30,999 nucleotides of DNA from Asaia bogorensis (GTDB taxonomy: Bacteria > Pseudomonadota > Alphaproteobacteria > Acetobacterales > Acetobacteraceae): assembly GCA_945873675.1 (NCBI GenBank), contig CAMCEP010000004.1, forward strand, positions 1-30,999, read 5' to 3'. Positions 17,074 to 24,294 of this stretch are shown piece by piece. A program made the position numbers and the translations under genes. The notes beneath the pieces are model-generated. The model was not told the DNA's origin and searched no databases. It was given only the letters and a program-made list of their open reading frames with translations. Position 1 is the stretch's first letter; each line of letters begins with the position of its first letter.

Positions 17074-17781
17074 ATGCGTATCGCGGAGATGAATTGGATG
17101 CAGGTGGAAGCTTACCTCCACCGCGATGATCGCTGCGTCTTGCCCTTCGGCAGCACCGAACAGCATGCGCAGCTTTCACTTTGTGTGGACGCGATCTTGG
17201 CCGAGAAAGTGGCGGTGGAAGCGGCCGAGCCTCTCGGCATTCCAGTCTATCCCGCCATGCCTTTTGGTCTTGCGCCCTATTTCGCGTCCTTCCCGGGTAG
17301 TATTTCGCTCAAGGTGGAAACCCTTTTGGCAGTGGCGCGTGACTTGATTGAGAGCGTGGCGCACGCAGGCTTTCGCCGCATTCTGATTGTCAATGGCCAT
17401 GGAGGTAATGCTCCTGTCGGTGCGCTGGCCTTGCAGATGATGACAGAAAATCCTGCGCTTTCGATCAAGTTCCACAATTGGTACAATCAGCCCAAGACTT
17501 GGGACACTGCCATGGCCATTGATCGTTCCGGCAGCCACGGCAATTGGATGGAAAACTTCCCCTGGACGCGCTTGGCCAATGCGCCATCGCCTTCTGGTGC
17601 CAAGCCATCGGTGGATACGGCGCTGATGAAGGCAAGCCCGCCTGCCAAGGTGCGCGACATGCTGGGCGATGGTTCCTTCGGCGGCGAATGGCGCAAGCCG
17701 GATGAGGATATGCTGCGGCTTTGGAGCGCAGGTGTCGCGGAAACACGCGCCGCGTTGGAGGGACCATGGCCGCCCCGATAG
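17074..17781 (+). CDS. Creatininase-family amidohydrolase (second copy)
   Basis: A 235-residue protein, shorter than the 274-residue paralogue in block A. The metal/catalytic set is complete: Glu29-Gln-His31 in STEQHAQLSLCVDA, Asp39, His109 in VNGHGGN and Glu160 in SHGNWMENFPWTR. The Glu region is unlike the usual HAGExETS, so the substrate may differ. It starts 17 bases after the binding-protein stop with a weak ribosome site and its last bases overlap the next gene. Family members hydrolyse C-N bonds in cyclic or linear amides in the cytoplasm. Exact reaction unknown. Confidence 0.88.
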   Translation: MRIAEMNWMQVEAYLHRDDRCVLPFGSTEQHAQLSLCVDAILAEKVAVEAAEPLGIPVYPAMPFGLAPYFASFPGSISLKVETLLAVARDLIESVAHAGFRRILIVNGHGGNAPVGALALQMMTENPALSIKFHNWYNQPKTWDTAMAIDRSGSHGNWMENFPWTRLANAPSPSGAKPSVDTALMKASPPAKVRDMLGDGSFGGEWRKPDEDMLRLWSAGVAETRAALEGPWPPR

Positions 17782-18785
17782 TCATTTGGGGCGCTGGCGC
17801 GATTGGCGGCACCCTTGGTGCGCATTTGGCGCGAGCGGGGCATGAGGTGCTGCTCGTAGACACCGTTGCTGAACATGTTGAGGCCTGTCGCACCAAGGGC
17901 CTGAAGATTTTCGGCCCCGTTGCGGAATTCACGCAAATCATCCCTGCCGTCACGCCGGCAGAACTGACAGGCCGCTATTCGCGCATTGTGCTCGCGGTCA
18001 AGGCGCAGGCCACCAAAGCCGCTTTGCCCATTCTGGCGCCGCATCTTGCGCCGGATGGTTTTGTCTTTTCCGCACAAAATGGCTTGAATGAATTGGAAAT
18101 TGCGGAAGCCGTAGGGGCCGAGCGCACCATGGGCTGCTTTGTCAATTTCGGCGCGGATTGGCATGCGCCGGGCGAGATTCTTTTTGGCAATCGCGGCGCC
18201 TTCGTGGTGGGCGAGATTGATGGCGCGATCCGCGACCGCACCCGCGCGATGCATGCAATCTGCCAAGCCTTCGAACCGGATGCGATTTTAACCACCGATA
18301 TCTGGTCCTATCTGTGGGGCAAGATGGCCTATGGCGCCATGCTGTTCGCCACCGCGCTGAACCATGATTCCATGAGTGAGAATTTCGCCAATACGCGCCG
18401 CAAGCCCGTTTGGCTCGCTTTGGGGCGAGAAGTTGCGGCAATCGCACTTGCCCGCGGTGTTACACCGCGGGGCTTTGGGTCCTTTGAGCCCATGGCCTTC
18501 GCGCCGGGGCGCGCTGATGCGGATGGCATCAAGGTGGTGGAATGGTTGCGCGATTATACCGCCGTAGGTGCCAAGACGCATTCCGGCATATGGCGTGACC
18601 TGGCCGTGCGCAAACGCAAGACCGAAGCTGAGGCGCAGTTGATGATCATGCCAAAGCTTGCAGCGCAACACGGCATCGCGACACCGGCCCTGACTGCTTT
18701 GGGTGGCCTGATCAAGGATATTGAAGAAGGCCGCCGGGAACAGTCACCGGAGAGTTTCAACTGCCTACTGGATGCCATTGCTTGA
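17766..18785 (+). CDS. Ketopantoate reductase-like oxidoreductase (ApbA/PanE family)
   Basis: A 339-residue protein. ATG 17766, preceded by GGAGGG, lies inside the end of the creatininase gene (16-base overlap). The N-terminal Rossmann motif IVIWGAGAIGGTLGAHLA (residues 4-21) binds NADP(H), and FSAQNGLNE near residue 100 matches the conserved AKNGL-type loop with a putative catalytic-domain Lys in LWGKMAYGAM near residue 195. True PanE makes pantoate for coenzyme A. Here the gene is embedded in a catabolic operon and is longer than PanE (about 300), so it more likely reduces or oxidises a 2-keto/2-hydroxy acid from the imported compound. Confidence 0.85.
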   Translation: MAAPIVIWGAGAIGGTLGAHLARAGHEVLLVDTVAEHVEACRTKGLKIFGPVAEFTQIIPAVTPAELTGRYSRIVLAVKAQATKAALPILAPHLAPDGFVFSAQNGLNELEIAEAVGAERTMGCFVNFGADWHAPGEILFGNRGAFVVGEIDGAIRDRTRAMHAICQAFEPDAILTTDIWSYLWGKMAYGAMLFATALNHDSMSENFANTRRKPVWLALGREVAAIALARGVTPRGFGSFEPMAFAPGRADADGIKVVEWLRDYTAVGAKTHSGIWRDLAVRKRKTEAEAQLMIMPKLAAQHGIATPALTALGGLIKDIEEGRREQSPESFNCLLDAIA

Positions 18786-20182
18786 CTGACGCTGTCCTGG
18801 AAAAGCTGCTCGCTGAACGGGCGCAATTCATTGCGCGGCTTGCGGAACTTGTCGCTTGCCCATCGGTTTCCACCGATCCGGCCTATGCGGATGGCATGGC
18901 GGCGGCGCGGCGCTGGCTGATCGCGCGCTTGACTGCGCTTGGCTTTCAGGATGCGCAGGAAATTGCCGCAGGCGGGCATCCGGCTGTCACCGCGCGCTGG
19001 CATGGCGCGGGGCCTGATGCGCCGGTTCTGCTGGTGTACGGGCATTATGATGTGCAGCCGCCCGATCCCGTGGATGGCTGGGCCTCTCCGCCATTTGAGC
19101 TGACGGCCCGCGATGGTCGGCTTTATGCGCGCGGGGTGTCTGACGATAAGGGGCCGTTCCTTTTGGCGGTTGAAACGCTCGGCGTTTTTCTGGCCGTTGA
19201 AGGCAGGCTGCCCGTCAACGTGACGCTGCTGTTGGAAGGTGAGGAGGAATGCGGTTCAGCGACACTCGGCGCCTTGCTGTCGCGCCATGGGGATTTGCTT
19301 GCCGCGGACGCGGTGCTTTCCGCTGATGGAGCGCGCTGGCGGGCGGATTTGCCAACCATGACGGTGGGCACGCGCGGTAATACCGGCATGGAAATCACGC
19401 TGCGTAGCGCGGCCAAGGATCTGCATTCCGGCCGTTATGGCGGCGTGGCACCGAATGCGCTGCATGCCATGGCAAGCCTGATCGCCACATTGCATGATGC
19501 GGATGGGCAGGTTGCGGTGGAAGGCTTTTGGGCCGGTGCCAGCGCAGCTTCACCCGAACAACGCGCGGAATTAGCGCGTATTCCCTTCGATGTTGCGCAG
19601 CATGATGCGTCCATCGGAATCGCATCAAGCAATCATGCTCCTGCGGATTTCCTGGAACAGCTTTGGCTGCGCCCCACGCTTGATGTGAATGGCATGTGGG
19701 GCGGCTATACCGGTGCGGGCGGAAAGACCGTCATTCCTGCGCTGGCGCATGCCAAGCTTTCCATGCGCCTGGTGCCAGGGCAGGACCCCGAACGCGCACG
19801 TGAAGCAGTGGCGCGCCATCTGCGTGCCCATTGCCCCAAGGGCGCTGAGCTTTCCATCAACAACACGCGCGATGGCACTTATGCCTATTCGCTGCCCGCT
19901 TCGCATCCCTTGTTGCGGGCGGCAGAGGCCGCGCTGGAACGCACCACTGGCCAAAAGCCGCTGCGCGTTCGTATGGGGGCCACGCTGCCGCTTGCTGATA
20001 TCGCGCGCAATGTCGCAGGCATTGATACCGTGATGTTTTCCTTCGCGACCGCCGATGAGGATTTTCACGCCCCCAATGAAAATTGGCGTGAAACCTCAAT
20101 CGCTGAAGGCTTCGCCGCCTGGGTTGCGCTGCTGCGTGAACTGAAGGGTGCAAAGCGCATTCACTTCCGTACTACCAAATAA
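18782..20182 (+). CDS. M20-family metallopeptidase (dipeptidase/deacetylase type)
   Basis: A 466-residue di-zinc hydrolase. No in-frame ATG or GTG lies near the conserved N-terminus, so TTG 18782, overlapping the previous stop as TTGA, must be the start. Metal and catalytic residues of the family are visible: His88 and Asp90 in YGHYDVQPPDP, Asp121 in GVSDDKGP, Glu155/Glu156 in LEGEEECGS, and a late His in DEDFHAPNENW. The lid-domain motif DLHSGRYGG is also present. Such enzymes cut dipeptides or N-acyl/N-carbamoyl amino acids in the cytoplasm. With the dipeptide-type importer it probably releases an amino acid. Confidence 0.9.
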   Translation: MTDAVLEKLLAERAQFIARLAELVACPSVSTDPAYADGMAAARRWLIARLTALGFQDAQEIAAGGHPAVTARWHGAGPDAPVLLVYGHYDVQPPDPVDGWASPPFELTARDGRLYARGVSDDKGPFLLAVETLGVFLAVEGRLPVNVTLLLEGEEECGSATLGALLSRHGDLLAADAVLSADGARWRADLPTMTVGTRGNTGMEITLRSAAKDLHSGRYGGVAPNALHAMASLIATLHDADGQVAVEGFWAGASAASPEQRAELARIPFDVAQHDASIGIASSNHAPADFLEQLWLRPTLDVNGMWGGYTGAGGKTVIPALAHAKLSMRLVPGQDPERAREAVARHLRAHCPKGAELSINNTRDGTYAYSLPASHPLLRAAEAALERTTGQKPLRVRMGATLPLADIARNVAGIDTVMFSFATADEDFHAPNENWRETSIAEGFAAWVALLRELKGAKRIHFRTTK

Positions 20183-20194
20183 GGAAACGCCGCC

Positions 20195-20956
20195 ATGCAT
20201 ATTCGTTTTGACAATGTCACCGTCGCAGTAACTGGTGCTGGGCATGGTTTTGGCCGGGCCATAGCGCGTTCCTTTGCAGCCCTCGGTGCGCGGGTCTTTG
20301 CCTGCGATCTCTCGGCCGCTGAATTGACTGAGACCGCCAAGGCGCCAGGCACCATCACCACCGATGCCTTTGACTTGACTGCAAAGGGCGCGGCCGCCGG
20401 CTGGATCAAGCGCATTGAAGACGCCACCGGCGGCCCGATTGAAATTGTGATTTCCAATGCTGGCGGCGTGCGCGGCCAGGTGATGCGCCCGATCGAGGAA
20501 GTGACGGATGAGGATTGGCACGCCATCATTGACATCAATCTCCATGCTGCTTTTGCGCTGGCGCGCGCTTCTGCACCCGGCATGAAAAAGGCCAAGAAGG
20601 GGCGCATCGTCACCATCAGCTCCGGCGCCGGATTAAAGGCCAGCCTGACCGGCATTCAGGCTTATGGCTCTGGCAAGCATGGCCTGGTTGGGCTGACGCG
20701 GCAGCTGGCACGCGAATTCGGGCCCTACGGCATCACGGTGAATTCTGTGGCGCCGGGCTTCGTGCTTTCCAACCCGTCCAGCATCAAGCAATTTGAAAGC
20801 TATGGCGATGAAGGTCAGAAGGCACTGATTAGCCGGCTTGCCATGCGCCGTCTTGGATCGGTTGAGGATATCGCCAATGCCGTGCTGTTCCTTGCCAGCC
20901 CCTATGCCGGTTGGGTGACTGGGCAGGTGCTGCCGGTGGATGGTGGGAATGCGTGA
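20195..20956 (+). CDS. SDR-family NAD(P)-dependent oxidoreductase
   Basis: A 253-residue classical short-chain dehydrogenase with the cofactor motif TGAGHGFG (13-20), NAG at 88-90, Asn115, Ser142/Ser143 and the catalytic Tyr157-x3-Lys161. The protein ends in GQVLPVDGGNA, as in FabG-like members. AAGGAA precedes the ATG and the gene follows the M20 gene by 12 bases, closing the block B operon. The acid at the end of the second strand (CDLS) favours NAD(H). The substrate is an alcohol or keto group on the compound handled by the operon; no closer call is possible. Confidence 0.9.
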   Translation: MHIRFDNVTVAVTGAGHGFGRAIARSFAALGARVFACDLSAAELTETAKAPGTITTDAFDLTAKGAAAGWIKRIEDATGGPIEIVISNAGGVRGQVMRPIEEVTDEDWHAIIDINLHAAFALARASAPGMKKAKKGRIVTISSGAGLKASLTGIQAYGSGKHGLVGLTRQLAREFGPYGITVNSVAPGFVLSNPSSIKQFESYGDEGQKALISRLAMRRLGSVEDIANAVLFLASPYAGWVTGQVLPVDGGNA

Positions 20957-21058
20957 TATAGGGTGACCTAGGCGTGGGCGCTTATCCACACCCATGGGAC
21001 CGATCCGCCAGCAGTCCGTCCGCCGATGGAATGGCGATAGGCAACCAATCTACTGGTC

Positions 21059-21262
21059 GCTGACTTCGCCGCCGCCATCACGAAACGCGGCCGGTATGCT
21101 CTGCGTTGGAAAATTGAGATATTCGACAAGGTCATGAAGTATTCGTACCGGTTTGGTGAGACAAGGCTTGATACATCTGATCGTTTGCGAAGTTCCCTGC
21201 CTTTATTGCGGAAGGGTGGTTCGCGGTCCGGGGTGCGCGATCGCTTCTGCCGCGATCACTGA
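21059..21262 (+). pseudogene. IS4-type transposase scrap
   Basis: In the otherwise gene-free gap 20957-21353, one plus-strand frame encodes ITKRGRYALRWKIEIFDKVM followed by KYSYRFGETRLDTSDRL. This resembles the conserved C-terminal Y-(2)-R-(3)-E-(6)-K region of IS4/Tn5-type transposases (YALRWKIEVFHKVLKSG-like). The Arg, Glu and Lys spacing fits. There is no start and the frame stops at TGA 21260-21262, so only a fragment survives. No inverted repeats were found; the rest of the gap shows nothing I can identify. Confidence 0.45.
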
Positions 21263-21353
21263 GAGAATTTTTCAGCCCGCCTTGGTCGTGCCCATCAGCT
21301 GTGGTGCTGATCATATGCATTGCTATGCCGAGTACGTTGGCATGATGCGCCTC

Positions 21354-22064
21354 CTAGGGTTTTGCAAATCGCGCCTTGAGCGGAATGGTAGCGAGCGACA
21401 GCAAGGCAAGCCCGATCAGGGCGCCAAGTATTTCTGAGGTCAGCACAGACCCAACATCAAAATCGCTTCCCTGCGCCAGGACATCGCCAAGCCCCGCACC
21501 TGCCAGGCTGAAAACAGCCGTACCGGGCAGAATGCCAATCGCCGTTGTGATGACGTAAATGGGCAAACGCACCCCCACAAAGGCAGGCACCAGATTGACA
21601 AGAAAGAATGGGAACAGTGGCACGAGGCGCAGCACCAATAGGTAGGAAGCGGCATTGCGGCGAATACCCTCACCCAAAGCGCGCGCCTTGGGGCCCAAGC
21701 GATCCAGCGCATCCGCACCGAAGATACGTTGGGCAAACAGGAAGATCAGCGTGGCACCTATGGTTGCGCCAATGACGGTAAGCGCTGCGCCCAAGATGGC
21801 GCCAAACAGAAAGCCGCCGGCAAGCGTGATGAATACCGCGCCGGGCACCGAAAGCGCCACGGCCACGACATAAAGCACAACATAGGCACCGGCGGCGAGC
21901 AGCAGATTCGTCGCGACGAAAGCAGCAAGCGCTTCCCGATGGCGCGCAAGCGTATCCAATGAAAGCTGATTGGAAAGACCGGTGAGCCTTAGCATGATCA
22001 GGATCGCCACTACGCCAAGCGCCAACCAAAGCCGCCGGTCGCGCAGAAGGTTCTTGAGCTTCAC
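21354..22064 (-). CDS. TVP38/TMEM64 family (DedA-like) inner-membrane protein
   Basis: A 236-residue membrane protein starting at GTG 22064 with GGAAGG upstream, 13 bases after the flavoprotein stop. It has about six hydrophobic segments, and the VTT-domain core FITLAGGFLFGAILGAALTV followed by GATIGATLIFLFAQRIFG near residues 80-118. A re-entrant LRLVPLFPFFLVNLVPAF segment follows. The family includes scramblase-like or transporter-like proteins with largely unproven substrates. Pairing with a mercuric-reductase-like flavoprotein is a recurrent arrangement and suggests a joint redox or metal-stress task, which is inference. Confidence 0.88.
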   Translation of the reverse strand: MKLKNLLRDRRLWLALGVVAILIMLRLTGLSNQLSLDTLARHREALAAFVATNLLLAAGAYVVLYVVAVALSVPGAVFITLAGGFLFGAILGAALTVIGATIGATLIFLFAQRIFGADALDRLGPKARALGEGIRRNAASYLLVLRLVPLFPFFLVNLVPAFVGVRLPIYVITTAIGILPGTAVFSLAGAGLGDVLAQGSDFDVGSVLTSEILGALIGLALLSLATIPLKARFAKP

Positions 22065-22077
22065 GTCACCTTCCCCG

Positions 22078-23556
22078 TCACGGCAGCCAGCGTTGTATCA
22101 AGCCAACCAAGCGCCGCGTGCGTGTGCTGAAAAGGCTTGGAGTGTAAAAGCTGCCAGCGGCGCGCTTGGAAATTTCCGACATGGTTGGGTAGGGCGCGAT
22201 CATCGAAGCAATGGCGCCAATTTTCAGTTTCTGCTGAATGGCAAGGCCCCAAACCCCGATCATCTCCCCGGCGCGGGGGGCCAGAATTGTTGCCCCCAGA
22301 ATGCGCCCACCCGATCCCAGGATGATTTTCGCAAGCCCTTCGGTCGTGCGTTCCGCCTGGGCGCGGTCATTGCCGGAAAGCGGTTGCAACAAGGTGGTGA
22401 CATCATGGCCCGTGTCGCGTGCTGCCGTTTCCGTCAGGCCGACATGCGCGAGTTCTGGATCAGCATAGGTCACCCAAGGCAGCGCTGTATAATCAACCTT
22501 GGCCGGCAGGCCAAACAGCGCATTGCGAATGACAATGCCCGCATGATAGCTGGCGATATGCGTGAATTGCGGGCCGCCCGAGACATCGCCAATGGCAAAG
22601 ACGCGCCGATTGCTGCTGCGCAGGCGTTGATCAACGGTGATGCCGCGCGGCGTGAATTCAATGCCGGCGGCTTCCAACCCAAGCCCGGCGGTATTGGGCT
22701 TGCGGCCGGCCGCGACCAGCAAATGCGATCCTTCCACAATCACCGGACCAGCACTGCCGCGCAGTTCCAGTTTAACACCTGCGCCAGTGTTGCGCGCCGC
22801 CACAACCTCAACACCCTCATGCAGGGTAATGCCTTCGCGGATCAGGGCGTCGCGCAGGATCGTCACAGCCTCGGGCTCATCGCGGGGCAGGATGGCGGCG
22901 TGTTCAACCAGCGTGACGCGGGCGCCGAGGCGGCGAAAGGCCTGCGCCATTTCAATCCCGATCGGGCCTCCGCCCAAGACCAGCACATGGTCCGGCCTTT
23001 CCTTCAGATCGAAGATCGTTTCATTGGTGAGGTAGGGGATATCGCCAAGGCCAGCCACTGGCGGAATGGCGGCTGACGAACCCGTTGCCAGCACAAAGCG
23101 GCGCGCCCGGATGCGTTGGCTGCCGGCCTGGATTTCCTTTGGCCCCGTAAAGCTTGCCGCTGCCTGGATGACCGTGACGCCAAGGCCCTCAAAGCGTTCC
23201 ACACTGTCATGCGGGGCGATAGCGGCGATGACGCCATGCACATGCGCATGGACCATGGCAAAATCCACTACGGGTTCATGGCTCGCGACACCAAAAGGGC
23301 CGGCATGGCGCTGCGCATGAGCAGTATGTGCTGCGGCCAGCAGCGCCTTGGAAGGTATGCAGCCGGTATTGAGGCAATCGCCGCCCATAACGTGCTTTTC
23401 GATCAGAACAACCGAAGCGCCCATCTGCACCGCGCCGGCAGCCACCGAAAGCCCGCCTGACCCAGCACCGATAATACAAAGATCCGCGTGAAGAACCCCA
23501 TCGCGCAGCACGGGGCGCCGCGCCGATTTTCGAGGGGTTGGCAATGAAGCATTCAC
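22078..23556 (-). CDS. Mercuric reductase/lipoamide dehydrogenase-like flavoprotein
   Basis: A 492-residue pyridine-nucleotide-disulphide oxidoreductase starting at GTG 23556 (GGAAAGG upstream). The FAD site is IIGAGSGGLSVAAGA (28-42), the redox pair is Cys61/Cys66 in GGDCLNTGCIPSK, the NAD(P) site is VLGGGPIGIEMAQAF, and the second FAD segment is VFAIGDVSGG. The C-terminal dimer region lacks the His of lipoamide dehydrogenase: IAPYPTMSEISKR has Tyr at the HPT position, and no C-terminal vicinal Cys pair of true MerA is present. So it is a redox enzyme of unproven substrate, not a proven mercury reductase. It forms a two-gene operon with the TVP38-like gene. Confidence 0.88.
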   Translation of the reverse strand: MNASLPTPRKSARRPVLRDGVLHADLCIIGAGSGGLSVAAGAVQMGASVVLIEKHVMGGDCLNTGCIPSKALLAAAHTAHAQRHAGPFGVASHEPVVDFAMVHAHVHGVIAAIAPHDSVERFEGLGVTVIQAAASFTGPKEIQAGSQRIRARRFVLATGSSAAIPPVAGLGDIPYLTNETIFDLKERPDHVLVLGGGPIGIEMAQAFRRLGARVTLVEHAAILPRDEPEAVTILRDALIREGITLHEGVEVVAARNTGAGVKLELRGSAGPVIVEGSHLLVAAGRKPNTAGLGLEAAGIEFTPRGITVDQRLRSSNRRVFAIGDVSGGPQFTHIASYHAGIVIRNALFGLPAKVDYTALPWVTYADPELAHVGLTETAARDTGHDVTTLLQPLSGNDRAQAERTTEGLAKIILGSGGRILGATILAPRAGEMIGVWGLAIQQKLKIGAIASMIAPYPTMSEISKRAAGSFYTPSLFSTRTRRLVGLIQRWLP

Positions 23557-23714
23557 GCGATTAAACCTTTCCGACCTAAATTGCGCAGCGCTGAGAAGAC
23601 CGAGGGGGTTACGCTCAGCCGTGGCTTGGCTGTTAAGTTGACAATGTTTCCGTCGCCACCCAAACCGCCAGCAATTTGCGCATATGCCACGCTGGGCCTC
23701 CTTGCACCACTACC

Positions 23715-24050
23715 TCAGAGAAGGGGGCTGCCCATCAAACTCAACCTTGAGGCGCCGAAATCCTCAGCCTCATCCACATCATACCCTTCATACGGCACAT
23801 GCACCGGAAGGCCCATTTGCGCCGCGTGCTGGCGTGTGGCGGCAAAAGGCGGCGGGTGTGCTCCGGACGATATTGGGGAATAATTCGGGATGAAAGCCCT
23901 TCAGCCCAATAAGATCATAGCCACCATCAAACGAAGGGCCGAGCACAACGTGATCACCATCTGCGCGTAGTGCCGTGATCGCTTCGTCGATCTGAATGCA
24001 AGGTAGGGTTGGGCTATCACTGTTTAAGAAAGTGCGGCATGGCTTGCCTG
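23715..24050 (-). pseudogene. DUF2064/TIGR04282-type glycosyltransferase, broken
   Basis: The minus strand encodes the C-terminal half of a family of small nucleotide-sugar-type transferases. It includes NSDSPTLP, VVLGPSFDGGYDLIGL and PELFPNIVRST, then after a frame change near 23815-23830 QMGLPVHVPYEGYDVDEAED, ending at TGA 23715-23717. The N-terminal half, including the usual KTRL motif, is not found upstream, where the sequence is AT-rich and unrelated. The gene is therefore truncated and frameshifted. Members of this family are often found near TVP38-like and mercuric-reductase-like genes, as here, so it may be the decayed third member of that cluster. Confidence 0.65.
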
Positions 24051-24294
24051 GAAACATGCGTATCCTGTGCTGGCGAATCGAGATCGACTCCGCATCGGAT
24101 AATATTAAAAAAAGTCGCGGGACCGCTAGCTTGCTGGTAAATCGCGTATTATACTCGTTATCAATTCGTATCTTAGTGATCCGACGGATCGTATCCAAAG
24201 CTAGGTCAGGCGGGATCATCATGTGCTTGATGGAAAGTAAGGAGGCGCGGCAAATGATATCGGTCAATCGGTTATTCGGACTGCGGGACTGATC

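Noticed and set aside
20957..21000. Weak inverted repeat after the SDR stop considered as a terminator
   Set aside because: Only four pairs (TGGG/CCCA) with a long loop and no T run.
21970..23076. Long plus-strand open frame (368 codons) opposite the flavoprotein gene
   Set aside because: It is antisense to a well-conserved flavoprotein, has no recognisable domain and an atypical Arg/Gln-rich composition; a shadow of biased codon use.
22078..23556. Calling the flavoprotein a true mercuric reductase (merA)
   Set aside because: No N-terminal heavy-metal domain, no C-terminal vicinal cysteine pair and no mer regulator or transporter nearby.
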